A stretch of 42,139 nucleotides of DNA from assembly GCA_947625375.1 (NCBI GenBank), contig CANQOC010000019.1, forward strand, positions 1-42,139. Reading direction: 5' to 3'. Below, one piece after another: positions 16,401 to 23,579 of the stretch. The DNA is from an uncultured Clostridia bacterium (GTDB lineage Bacteria > Bacillota > Clostridia > Oscillospirales > Ruminococcaceae). How positions within the stretch are numbered: the stretch's first letter is position 1; each line of letters starts with the position of its first letter. The notes beneath the pieces are model-generated. The model was not told the origin of the DNA and did not search any database. It worked only from the letters and a program-made list of their open reading frames with translations. The position numbers and the translations under genes are program-made.

Positions 16401-17513
16401 GTCCTCCACTGGTGGCACAGCCTCCCCGGCGTAAAGACAAGGGGCATCAGGACGCGGATTTCGGACGACGCCCTTTGGCTGCCCTATGCCCTCTGCGAAT
16501 ACCTCCGCGTCACCGGCGACGAAAAAATCCTCGGGATAAACGCCGCCTATTGCGACGGAATCACGCTCGGCGAGGGCGAAAAAGAGCGGTACGGCGAAGT
16601 CTACCGCACCGCTTTAAGGGAAAGCGTTTATCAGCACTGCCGCCGCGCAATCGACCGCAGCCGCGGAAAGACCGGTCCGCACGGACTAATGCTCATCGGC
16701 ACCGGCGACTGGAACGACGGCTTCGGAAACGTCGGCGCCGAGGGTTCGGGCGAGTCGGTTTGGCTCAGCGAATTCTATATAATCCTCCTGCGGCGGTTCT
16801 CGGGGATTGCCGAACAAATCGGCGACATGATTTATTCGCGGTCGCTCCTCGAATATGCCGACGGTCTTTCGGCGGCGGTCGAAGAAAACGGGCGCGATTT
16901 TGGGCACTATCTCCGCGGATATTTCGACTGCGGCGCACCGCTCGGCTCGTCGAAGTCGTCCGAATGTAAAATCGACTCGCTCTCACAGTCCTTCGCCGAA
17001 TTCGCCTCGCTCGGACGCGGCGGCTTTGCGCGGCAAGCGCTTTTAAAGGCATACTCCGAGCTCTGCGACATAAGCGGCGGGGTGATAAAGCTGTTCACGC
17101 CGGCGTTTTCCGACGACGCCGACCCCAACCCCGGCTATGTCCGCTCATATCCCGAGGGAGTCCGCGAAAACGGCGGACAGTATACCCACGGCGCCGTCTG
17201 GCTCGGCATGGCGCTATTAAAAGCGGGTCTTGCCGACGAGGGAAAAAGCGTCCTTCTGGCGCTCGACCCGGTCCGGAAGTCGCGCGACGGCGGTCACAGG
17301 CGGTATAAAACCGAGCCCTATTACCTCTGCGGCGACGTATATTCAAACCCCAAATGCCCCGGGCGGGGCGGCTGGTCAATCTATACCGGCTCGGCGGCTT
17401 GGTACTACCGCGCGCTCCGCGAATCCCTCTGCGGCGTCGCCGTTAAGGGCGGGAAGCTCGTCCGCCTGCCCGCTCCCGAAGACGCCGAGGTCACGGAAAA
17501 GCCGCTATCTTAA
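10482..17513 (+). CDS. Cyclic beta-1,2-glucan synthase-like protein (GT84 + GH189 + GH94)
   Basis: This is a 2343-residue multidomain enzyme. Hydrophobic segments lie near 225-265, 607-646, 675-700 and 733-763. The GT84 glycosyltransferase region (about 295-600) has the metal-binding D431-x-D433, GRGTFCGKGL, LSHDILEG and RRLDRWIRGD (W577). The GH189 cyclisation domain (about 785-1150) has YNWYDT (868-873), VDSGNF and HHVGMS. The C-terminal GH94 phosphorylase domain (about 1200-2320) has the general acid Asp2079 in TGDWNDG and phosphate-site motifs around His2236 (QYTHGA) and T2302-G2303 (TGSAAW). In known synthases GT84 polymerises UDP-glucose, GH189 closes the ring and GH94 trims by phosphorolysis. 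The protein is shorter than proteobacterial NdvB (about 2800). The ATG has AAAGGAAG upstream. The end overlaps the converging dipeptidase gene by 9 bases. The product is inferred. Confidence 0.9.
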   Translation: MKNGSSGGFTTLHRLTAQTSRNVRALKRAYSALCSDGADTEPESFFADNFHTVLSVGTRPEKSRPSRPIYLPDGKTLADALIDASEDRFPDADSVLMILRGAFAGRRVYSSEVEYLRLELISSLAARIRRCLRESDRELIRFVCLLGDISALDFVRINDVLNPVAQKLSADPVYRKSDPKTRLMYREAIYKRASETGADELKLCETLSGDELMSLALGKKSGSRSALIAASCLIAASAALSLSIAFLAGFPLAALFLFLPATEALRPLSDMILRSRRPPSRLMRLDPRCEEVSRAKTAIVLSAAVFDPEDAVGLYSKMLGLRCSNPADNIQICALIDLSPEQVPMTSEDRAVIDSVAETVEKLNSYAGRRFSALIRKRTFSETQQEYMGACRKRGALLEAARYMRTGKGDFCSMTGCFSDLVGVEYICAVDSDTRPLMDSIPELLSIALHPANRAEISDGAVVRGYGIVAPRMLTRLGDSLSSEFSKSLGGIGSRSSYDEESADLYQDVFGRGTFCGKGLINAEALIRCTDSLSGERILSHDILEGELLRTAYAGDICFTEGFPKSPQSYYRRLDRWIRGDFQNLPEIFSRRFDALSKLKLSDNLRRAAIPPAVFSAFFLGFFGIPAGALICGLALLLWLFPSVWGTASALLRGRFFGRRFYSGLISSASQSARYILYSAVMLPTLAVKSFAAAVTALFRLMTGRKLLEWTTSDSSDKSSQNPIAFYILPELLSLSLLRSPDYFIRLFGALFSLMPALLAVNRSAPVPSGSPLRYRDTRELSRQTADMWGFFENYVTRSENFLPPDNVQFSPVYRIAHRTSPTNIGLYLISALAAFDRRLISFDALCERLKNTLGTLSRLEKYRGNLYNWYDTETLALCPRPYVSSVDSGNFVCCLVALKEGLSEQRSPAAEPIIRRIERLIDETDLSVFYDPVRGLMSIGIDPSTGKQDRSHYDCLMSEARLTSFWAIASRQVPKSHWQRLSRSMLRSGFFGGAASYSGTMFEYYMPEIFLRSPEGSLSYESLRYALWVQRRYAKSLDRPFGISESGCYSFDSALNYRYSAHGVPNTGLRRGLEQSYVVSPYSTYISLCFSGSDGVENLRKLILYGMYGSFGFYEALDFTSSGSDKPEPVRSYMAHHVGMSIAAADNVLFGGIMQKRFMRDLRVRGALELLDERFHLGTAVFENDLRRPKPSSPEPRESETEVMTSFDLRSPRMKLLCNGELTLAVADSGCSQLLYRSKNVFLRTRDPLRPKGIFFFISDGGPALPFSMLPGTVAGSVAEFSDDSATFYRNTSRLAAGMKIRLCADMPCELRSFALKNTDSKKLPASIVCYADPSLSDDADEAAHPAYSKLFLRPEHDPEWNAVTVTRVREDKKIYLGIGFVEDIPLTVSFDRGEVLDRPDGIEGLITRFKDIPPSGVSVPDPCVFIRAEVELPPRSDTEITMFTVCADSREELINRISSIRRKRPKFSASPRLDTAPGRVAAALLPKILFGLSDSDIRREAVSKNTLPLRALWELSVSTDVPTVLVELNGRGDAQKLSAYLGAYKLLRLCGIKIQAVFSFDDGGRYEREHYTELISAARAEGLEASVYSTGGILPLDLSKSRSGLQNLCRAFACHICADGIIPPPVPAADTVYKKILPSRPTPRAVVYPVACGGFSGDSYVINEKPPLPWCHILSNPVFGTLLSEGSLGFSYAFNSRENRLTPWDNDPERDNLGERLILDIGGKSFDLVRGSAAVFSPYKAEYFSEGDGFRASVTVSVPSRGMCKKIAVRLHLADRATLSYYTEPCMGPDRSSSRLIVPKRCPGGVILSSPASEVSGHMGVLCGSPSAAVTDRTAFLCGSREESVSPSSDLCAALCCDVSGDAETVFYLTYGLSARAAEEMPRHFSVQTDTRERKITVETCDAGLDRLMNVWLRYQALHARIWARTGFWQCSGAYGFRDQLQDAAGIAQENPGVLKTQILRCCAAQFREGDVLHWWHSLPGVKTRGIRTRISDDALWLPYALCEYLRVTGDEKILGINAAYCDGITLGEGEKERYGEVYRTALRESVYQHCRRAIDRSRGKTGPHGLMLIGTGDWNDGFGNVGAEGSGESVWLSEFYIILLRRFSGIAEQIGDMIYSRSLLEYADGLSAAVEENGRDFGHYLRGYFDCGAPLGSSKSSECKIDSLSQSFAEFASLGRGGFARQALLKAYSELCDISGGVIKLFTPAFSDDADPNPGYVRSYPEGVRENGGQYTHGAVWLGMALLKAGLADEGKSVLLALDPVRKSRDGGHRRYKTEPYYLCGDVYSNPKCPGRGGWSIYTGSAAWYYRALRESLCGVAVKGGKLVRLPAPEDAEVTEKPLS

Positions 17514-18896
17514 GCTGTCGTTGTTGCAGACGCGGTAAAGCGCCTCGGCAAAGATTTTCGCGTTCTCGACGAGCGCGTCGTCCCTGATGAACTCGTCGGC
17601 GCCGTGAATACGGTTGTCCTCGCCGTCGACCTCGCACCCGAAAGCGACCCCGCCGGCGATTCCGTGGACATATGTCCCGCCGCCGATGGCGAGGCATTTC
17701 CCCTCTTTTCCGGTGACCGACTCATAAGCTCCGAGAAGCTCTTTTATGAACAGGCTGTCCGCCGGGACGCAGTGCGGCTCGACACCGCCGATTTCGGCTT
17801 CAAAGCCGATTCCCGACAGCGCCGCCGAAAGCTTTTTTCTCAGTGACTCAACGCTCTCGCATGTCGGAAATCTTATGTCTGCCGCACCCGAAAGCTCGCC
17901 GTCCTTTAAGTCGAGGATACTGAACGCCAGCGTCAGCGCGCCCGACTCGGCGTCGCTCGCCTTAACCCCCGCCGAAGCGCCGTCTGTCTCGCCATACGGA
18001 AAGACCGAATCAAGACCGCAGATGAGCGTCCTCGCCGGTTCGTCGAGCGGCAGAAGCGACAGAAGCCTTATAAGCGCCGTGAGAGCGTTGTCGCCGACGT
18101 CGGGGGTCGAAGCGTGCGCACTGACGCCGACCGCGTGAATCCTCGTGACCCCGCCGTCGGAGGACACCTCGAGCTCGACGCCGCACCCGGCCTTTTTCGC
18201 GGCATTTTCGACCTCCTCGGCGGATATCCCCGAAAGGGCGGCGCCCGCCGACGCCGGGACAGCGTTTACCGTCCTGCCGCCGTAAAGCTCGAGGAGAACC
18301 CCGGAGGGGCACTTTGCCGAAAATCTCGCGCAGACGCGCCCTTTTTCGATGTTGATGAGCGGATAATTCGCGTCGGGCGTGAAAAGCCACTTCGGGAACT
18401 CGGCATGCCCGCGGAAGTATTCCATGTCCGACGAGCCGCACTCCTCGTCCGTCCCGACGATAAGCTCGACCCCGTTTTTAAGCGTCACACCGGCGTCCGA
18501 AAGCGCCTTCATCGCATACATCACAGACACCGCCGGACCCTTGTCGTCCATCGCGCCGCGCCCGTAGATTTTTCCGTCCTCCAATGTCGCCGAAAACGGC
18601 TCCTTTGTCCAGCCGTCCCCCGCCGGCACGACGTCAAGATGCGCAAGCACCCCGATAAGCGGCTTATCATTCCCGATTGCCGCGACGCCGGCATATCCGC
18701 CGACGTTCTCGGTCTTAAAGCCAAGCTCTTTACAGACCGAAAGCGCCCTTTCGAGACAGTCCCTCGCGGGGCGTCCGAACGGCGCGCCCTCCTCCGGCTC
18801 GCGGCGGAAGCTCGGGTATGAAATAAGCTCGGAAAGCGTCTTTATCATCTCGGGTTTAAGCTCGTCGATTCTTCTGAATACCTCGGTCATGTCCAT
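17505..18896 (-). CDS. pepV: M20-family dipeptidase, PepV-like
   Basis: This is a 463-residue cytoplasmic zinc peptidase that removes N-terminal residues from dipeptides; the length is typical of PepV. Metal and catalytic motifs: GVLAHLDVVPAGDGW with the first His and Asp, YGRGAMDDKGP with the bridging Asp, VGTDEECGSSD with the catalytic Glu and a metal Glu, and LFTPDANYPLINIEKG, which is characteristic of the PepV branch. A GGGTYVHG element near the C-terminus carries the last metal histidine. The ATG at 18896 has AAGGAG eight bases upstream. The gene follows pulA by 54 bases on the same strand and is probably co-transcribed. Its last 9 bases overlap the 3' end of the glucan synthase gene, so the two transcripts converge. 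Confidence 0.94.
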   Translation of the reverse strand: MDMTEVFRRIDELKPEMIKTLSELISYPSFRREPEEGAPFGRPARDCLERALSVCKELGFKTENVGGYAGVAAIGNDKPLIGVLAHLDVVPAGDGWTKEPFSATLEDGKIYGRGAMDDKGPAVSVMYAMKALSDAGVTLKNGVELIVGTDEECGSSDMEYFRGHAEFPKWLFTPDANYPLINIEKGRVCARFSAKCPSGVLLELYGGRTVNAVPASAGAALSGISAEEVENAAKKAGCGVELEVSSDGGVTRIHAVGVSAHASTPDVGDNALTALIRLLSLLPLDEPARTLICGLDSVFPYGETDGASAGVKASDAESGALTLAFSILDLKDGELSGAADIRFPTCESVESLRKKLSAALSGIGFEAEIGGVEPHCVPADSLFIKELLGAYESVTGKEGKCLAIGGGTYVHGIAGGVAFGCEVDGEDNRIHGADEFIRDDALVENAKIFAEALYRVCNNDSLR

Positions 18897-18950
18897 AGTA
18901 AAATCTCCTTTTTAAATATTGCGCGACAGTTTTCCTGCCGCGCTTTGATT

Positions 18951-20822
18951 TTATATCTTCTTTACAAGCACCATCGCCGATATCGGCGGGACGATGACCC
19001 CCTCGCAGTATGTCGCCAAGGGTTTGTCCGAGGCGGCTATGTCGCTGATATAAAGGTGCCACTCGCCGTCGGGGAGAATGAACATCTTTGCCCGCGGAAT
19101 CGGGTTGAAGAGCATTAAAACGTCCTCCCTCGCCGAAAGCTTTATTGCCGCCGTACCGTCGGGCGACGAAAGAACCTCGGCGGAGTGCTCGATGTCCCAA
19201 TAGTTACTAAGCCTCAAAATCGGGTGAGCCTTCCTGAACGCAATCAGTCCCGCACAGTAGTCCGACTCGCGGCGGTTTTGGTCCAAAAGGCTCCACTTCA
19301 CCGAGTTGACGCTGTCCGGAGATGAATAGCTGTTGTGGTCAAAGCCGTTTCCGAGCGGCTTTGAGCGCAAAAATTCCTGACCGCAGTGGATAAGCGGAAT
19401 CCCCTGTGCAAGTATCACCAGCGCCATCGCGAGCCGCGCCATCTTCTTTCTGTCCTCTTCGTGACAGCAGCCGACCGACAGCGCAAGCTTATCCCAGAGA
19501 GTAAGGTTGTCGTGAACCTCGCAGTAGTTTATTATCTGACACGGCGACCCCGCCCAGCCGGCTGAACCCAAAAGGCCGTTTATGACCGACTGCCGAAAAT
19601 GACAGTTCCCGCTTATATAGCCGAGACCCGAGTCGCTGAAGGTGTCGCCCTTAATCGCGTCGCGGTAGCCGTCGTTGAAAAACGCGTATGATGGCGCATG
19701 GCGCGCGTTGTGCTTCGACGCTGATTTTTCCGGAGGAAGCGCAATCGCCCCGCCGGTCCACCCCTCGCCGTAGAGGATTGCCGAAGGGTTAATCTCTTTA
19801 AGCTTTTCGGCGATTTCGTTCATCGTGTCGATGTCGAGGATTGCCATAAGGTCGAAGCGGAAGCCGTCGATTTTATATTCCCTCGCCCACCAAAGCACTG
19901 AGTCGACGATATATTTTCTCACCATCTCGCGTTCCGACGCGATTTCGTTGCCGCACCCCGAGCCGTTTGAATAGCTTCCGTCGCCGTTTTGGCGGTAATA
20001 ATACCTCGGATACGTTATCCCGAGGCACGAGTCCTCGGTCCGGTATGTGTGATTGTAAACGACGTCCATCACAACGCCGATTCCCTCTTCGTGAAGCGAA
20101 TGTACAAGCTCCTTGAACTCCCTTATTCTCCTCTCGGGGTCACAGGGGTCGGTCGAAAGCGACCCCTCGGGGACGTTGAAATTCGCGGGGTTATACCCCC
20201 AGTTATATGCCGCGCGCGGGTTCTTTTCGTCGACGCCCTCGAAGTCGAAGACCGGCATCAGCTGTACATGGGTGATGCCGAGCTTTTTAAGGTGACCGAC
20301 ACAGGTCGGCTCGCCCGAGCGAAGCCGCGAGTCCTTTGTCCTGAAAGCGGTGAATTTTCCCCTGTCCGCCGGGGATATCCCCGACGACGGGTCGCTCGAA
20401 AAGTCCCTGACCGAAAGCTCACAGATGACGGCGTCGGTCGGACTTTTAAGCGATATCCAGCCGTCGTTATCCCAGCCGTCGGGATTTGTCCTTGAAAAGT
20501 CGGCGATATATCCGCGGCAGCCGTTCGCACCGACCGCCTTGGCGTATACGTCGACGCACTCGCGCCGCTCGCCGTTATATGTGAACGCAAAGTTATAGTA
20601 AAGTCCGTCAAGCCTCTTGGGATAGGTATAGCAAAAGACGCCGTCGCCGCCGCGCTCCATCGGGATAACGTCGCAGGGCGGGTCGCTCTGATTCGTAAAT
20701 ATCAAAAGCTCCGCAGATTCGGCCTCGGGCGCCCAGACCGAAAAGGCGGTGCTGTCCCCTGAGAGTCTTGCGCCGAGCTGCGCTTTTAAAAGGCGCTCGG
20801 GGTCGTTGTTTCTAAGCTTCAT
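18951..20822 (-). CDS. pulA: Type I pullulanase (GH13 with CBM48)
   Basis: This is a 623-residue alpha-1,6-glucan debranching enzyme. Residues 15-110 form a CBM48-like beta-sandwich (FSVWAPEAESAELLIF). The type I pullulanase signature YNWGYNPANFNVPEGS follows. The four GH13 regions are visible: VMDVVYNHT (about 250), DGFRFDLM with the nucleophile Asp (about 320), LYGEGW with the acid/base Glu (about 349) and NYCEVHDN with the stabilising Asp (about 434). There is no signal peptide, so it is likely cytoplasmic and acts on glycogen or imported maltodextrins. The ATG is preceded by AAAGGA. It has a strong promoter and probably forms an operon with pepV. The Cys-Val pair in region IV replaces the commoner Val-Ser. 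Confidence 0.95.
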   Translation of the reverse strand: MKLRNNDPERLLKAQLGARLSGDSTAFSVWAPEAESAELLIFTNQSDPPCDVIPMERGGDGVFCYTYPKRLDGLYYNFAFTYNGERRECVDVYAKAVGANGCRGYIADFSRTNPDGWDNDGWISLKSPTDAVICELSVRDFSSDPSSGISPADRGKFTAFRTKDSRLRSGEPTCVGHLKKLGITHVQLMPVFDFEGVDEKNPRAAYNWGYNPANFNVPEGSLSTDPCDPERRIREFKELVHSLHEEGIGVVMDVVYNHTYRTEDSCLGITYPRYYYRQNGDGSYSNGSGCGNEIASEREMVRKYIVDSVLWWAREYKIDGFRFDLMAILDIDTMNEIAEKLKEINPSAILYGEGWTGGAIALPPEKSASKHNARHAPSYAFFNDGYRDAIKGDTFSDSGLGYISGNCHFRQSVINGLLGSAGWAGSPCQIINYCEVHDNLTLWDKLALSVGCCHEEDRKKMARLAMALVILAQGIPLIHCGQEFLRSKPLGNGFDHNSYSSPDSVNSVKWSLLDQNRRESDYCAGLIAFRKAHPILRLSNYWDIEHSAEVLSSPDGTAAIKLSAREDVLMLFNPIPRAKMFILPDGEWHLYISDIAASDKPLATYCEGVIVPPISAMVLVKKI

Positions 20823-20907
20823 CCTGATTTTCCTTTTGGTGATTTTTTGTGACGCCGCGCGCTTGTTTTTATAGATGACTTTTTGTCAATCCCGCGGCGC
20901 CGCTTTT

Positions 20908-20936
20908 ATTATAGCGCTTCGGCGGCGTTATTTCAA
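20908..20936 (-). promoter_or_regulatory. Promoter of pulA-pepV
   Basis: On the minus strand TTGAAA (20931-20936) and TATAAT (20908-20913) are 17 bases apart. The leader to the pulA start is about 80 bases. The remaining gap up to 21072 holds the divergent promoter of the esterase gene. Confidence 0.8.
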
Positions 20937-21005
20937 GTGCTGTGCGTAAAGTTTTTTGCATTTGGCGAAAAATCCGGCCGCCGTGCGAAAAGTTGCGGAC
21001 CGGGG

Positions 21006-21034
21006 TTGCTTTTGGGGGAATCATCTGCTATAAT
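21006..21034 (+). promoter_or_regulatory. Promoter of the CE2 esterase-carboxypeptidase pair
   Basis: TTGCTT (21006-21011) and a perfect TATAAT (21029-21034) are 17 bases apart. The start codon of the esterase follows 38 bases after the -10 box. Confidence 0.82.
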
Positions 21035-21072
21035 AAAACCGTATACTTAAAAACAACAGAAAGGGACGAAAT

Positions 21073-22110
21073 ATGACTGACATCATCACCAAGCCTTACG
21101 ACCAAAGGATATCTTATACCGGGCGGATTGAGCGCGAAAACGGCGGCGTAACGCTATGCTGGTGCGGCTCGCGCGCCGAGCTCCGCTTTTTCGGCACAAA
21201 GCTCGCAATAAAGGGATATAACGACAATTTCGGCCCCGAGACATATATCGGCGCCGTCATCGACGGAAAGGAATATTCATATAAAATCGGCGGCACCGGC
21301 GAGGTCTCCCTCGTCCTCGCCGAAAACCTCGAAGAAAAGCTTCACACCGCTTTTGTCTATAAGCGCATGGAGGGGCACTTCTTTACGGTGAACGAATTCA
21401 TCACCGACGGCGAGCTATCCTCCCCGCCCGAAAAGCCTCATAAGCGAATCGAGGTCTACGGCGACTCGGTTTCTGCCGGCTCGGTCGTCGACGCGACCGA
21501 CTTCGTCGGAAAATCCGACCCCGAGGAGAACCGCGGTCAGTGGGACAACGCGTGGCACGCTTATCCCCAGATACTCTCCCGAATCCTCCCCGCCGAGGTG
21601 TACGACACCTCACAGGGCGGAATCGCCATCTTCGACCGCACCGGATACTTTGAAATGCCGGACACCCGCGGCGTCGAGTCCTGCTACGACAAGGCGAGAT
21701 ACAGCGCCTACCGCAAAATGACCGATTGGGACTTTTCGTTTAAGCCGCACTGCATTATCATGGCGGTCGGACAGAACGACGCTTATCCCGACCCCGATTG
21801 CTTAAAAAATCCGGAATACTACGAAAAGTGGGTCGGAAAATACATCGAAATCATCAAAAGCATCAGGGCGCACTCGCCGAACGCCGCCGTCGTCCTCGCG
21901 CTGACCGTTTTGATGCACGGCGAGGAGTGGGACTCCGCCCTCGGTGACATCGCCGCGCGCCTCGGAGGTGAATCCGGGCGCGTCTGGCACTTCCGCTATT
22001 CCCGCTGCGGAAAGGCGACCCCCGGTCACCCGAGATACCCCGAGCAGGCCGAGATGGCGGTCGAGCTCGCCGAATTCCTCAATACCCTTCCCGAAGAAAT
22101 CTGGAAATAA
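21073..22110 (+). CDS. CE2-like SGNH carbohydrate esterase
   Basis: This 345-residue protein has the two-part build of carbohydrate esterase family 2. An N-terminal jelly-roll of about 115 residues (ISYTGRI, LRFFGTKLAIK) is followed by an SGNH hydrolase domain. The nucleophile is Ser132 in YGDSVSAG, the oxyanion residues lie in a later Gly and in GQND, and the base is His319 in GHPRYPEQ. Such enzymes remove acetyl groups from xylan, mannan or other glycans. There is no signal peptide, so a cytoplasmic substrate such as imported acetylated oligosaccharide is possible. GAAAGGGA precedes the ATG. The D,D-carboxypeptidase gene follows after 25 bases on the same strand, so the pair is probably one transcript, although a shared function is not evident. 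Confidence 0.88.
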   Translation: MTDIITKPYDQRISYTGRIERENGGVTLCWCGSRAELRFFGTKLAIKGYNDNFGPETYIGAVIDGKEYSYKIGGTGEVSLVLAENLEEKLHTAFVYKRMEGHFFTVNEFITDGELSSPPEKPHKRIEVYGDSVSAGSVVDATDFVGKSDPEENRGQWDNAWHAYPQILSRILPAEVYDTSQGGIAIFDRTGYFEMPDTRGVESCYDKARYSAYRKMTDWDFSFKPHCIIMAVGQNDAYPDPDCLKNPEYYEKWVGKYIEIIKSIRAHSPNAAVVLALTVLMHGEEWDSALGDIAARLGGESGRVWHFRYSRCGKATPGHPRYPEQAEMAVELAEFLNTLPEEIWK

Positions 22111-22135
22111 CCCCCGAAAAGAAAGAGAGACCCCA

Positions 22136-23521
22136 ATGCGCTTCATTAAGAAAACACTTTCGGTGTTCACCGCCGCCCTTATTCTCGTCATATTCATGAG
22201 CACACCGGTGAGCGCCGCGATAAGCTTTACCCCCGACTTCGACGTATACTCCGAGGCCGCGCTTATGATAAACCTCGACACCGGCGACGTCATGTACTCG
22301 AAGAACGCGGACAAACAGATGATTCCCGCCTCGCTCACCAAAATCATGACCGCCGTCCTGCTCCTCGAGGCCTATATGAACGACGTCTCCGCCCTTTCGA
22401 CGACATATGTCAGCGGCGGATATGAGTGCTTCGACGAGCTCTATATGACCGGCGCTTCGACCGCCGACATTCAGCCGAACGAAAAGGTGTCATATAAAGA
22501 CCTGCTCTATGCGCTGATTCTCCCGTCGGCCTGTGAAGCCGCGAACATCATCGCCGTAAACATCGGCGGAAGCATATCCGGCTTTGTCGAGATGATGAAC
22601 CTTAAGGCGGCGCAGCTCGGAATGACCAACACGCACTTTACCAACGCGCACGGCCTTTTCTTCGACAACCACTATACCACCGCCAACGACCTCGCGATAC
22701 TGACTCAGTATGCGCTGTCGCTCCCGCTCTTCTATGAAATCGCGAGCACCGAGGTCTATACAATGGAGGCGACCGACTACCACCAGGAGCGCACCATCAG
22801 TCACACCAACGTGATGATGTCAAAGGGCAACGGGGGGCAGTATTACTATGAATACGTCCGCGGAATCAAGACCGGCACCCTCGACGAAGCCGGCCGCTGT
22901 CTCATCTCGACCGCGAGCAAGGACGGCTACCGCTATCTTCTGATTACCCTCGGCGCGCCTATGAAGGACGCCGACGGCAACAACGTCATGTACAACATGA
23001 TTGACCACAAAAACCTCTATGAATGGGCGTTCAACACCTTTGAATACACCAACATCATCAGCGGCACCGAGGAGATTGCCGAGGTTCCGGTCGACTATGG
23101 CGACGGCGTCGACTATGTGATTGTGCGGCCCGCCGAGGAGTATTCGAGGATATGGAGCAGCCGCGTCCCGATTGACTCGGTCCACCGCGACATCGAGCTC
23201 AAGGAAAACGTCATCGCGCCGGTAAAGAAGGGCGACGTTCTCGGGACAATGGAGCTTCAGTACGGCGGCGACACACTCGCGGTGATGGAGCTTGTCGCGA
23301 CGACCGACATCGCCCGCTCGCGCCAGAAAGAGATTGTCGCGGTCGCGCAGAGCTTTATCGGCTCGGACGAATTCTTCGGCGCCTGCCGCTGGACCGCCGC
23401 ATTTTTTCTTGTATACACAGTTCTGATAATCATCCTTAAAATCGTCGCCGCCCGCATCAACAAAAAGCGCGCCAAGCTCTATACGCCCAAACAGCCGCCG
23501 AAGAGGAGCAGTAATTGGTAA
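22136..23521 (+). CDS. D-alanyl-D-alanine carboxypeptidase (penicillin-binding protein, S11 family)
   Basis: This 461-residue exported protein resembles DacA/DacF. A signal peptide (residues 1-24, ending VSA) is followed by an S11 peptidase domain with the SxxK motif Ser66-Leu-Thr-Lys69 and KTG at 245-247 (GIKTGTLDEAG). Motif two, normally SxN, reads Ser131-Ala-Cys133. A PBP5-like C-terminal beta domain follows (about 300-410). A hydrophobic segment near 423-440 ends in a basic tail, which would anchor the protein outside the membrane. It would trim the terminal D-Ala of pentapeptide stems. The ATG at 22136 follows a modest GAAAGAGAG ribosome binding site; the open frame extends upstream inside the esterase gene but is not used. 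Confidence 0.93.
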   Translation: MRFIKKTLSVFTAALILVIFMSTPVSAAISFTPDFDVYSEAALMINLDTGDVMYSKNADKQMIPASLTKIMTAVLLLEAYMNDVSALSTTYVSGGYECFDELYMTGASTADIQPNEKVSYKDLLYALILPSACEAANIIAVNIGGSISGFVEMMNLKAAQLGMTNTHFTNAHGLFFDNHYTTANDLAILTQYALSLPLFYEIASTEVYTMEATDYHQERTISHTNVMMSKGNGGQYYYEYVRGIKTGTLDEAGRCLISTASKDGYRYLLITLGAPMKDADGNNVMYNMIDHKNLYEWAFNTFEYTNIISGTEEIAEVPVDYGDGVDYVIVRPAEEYSRIWSSRVPIDSVHRDIELKENVIAPVKKGDVLGTMELQYGGDTLAVMELVATTDIARSRQKEIVAVAQSFIGSDEFFGACRWTAAFFLVYTVLIIILKIVAARINKKRAKLYTPKQPPKRSSNW

Positions 23522-23533
23522 ATAAATAGCATA

Positions 23534-23562
23534 AAAAAGGCACCACCGGGTGCCTTTTCTTT
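23534..23562. terminator. Bidirectional terminator between the carboxypeptidase gene and glmS
   Basis: A GGCACC/GGTGCC stem with a four-base loop is flanked by six A on the left and TTTTCTTT on the right. It can end both converging transcripts. Confidence 0.85.
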
Positions 23563-23579
23563 ATCCGTATATTTATCCT

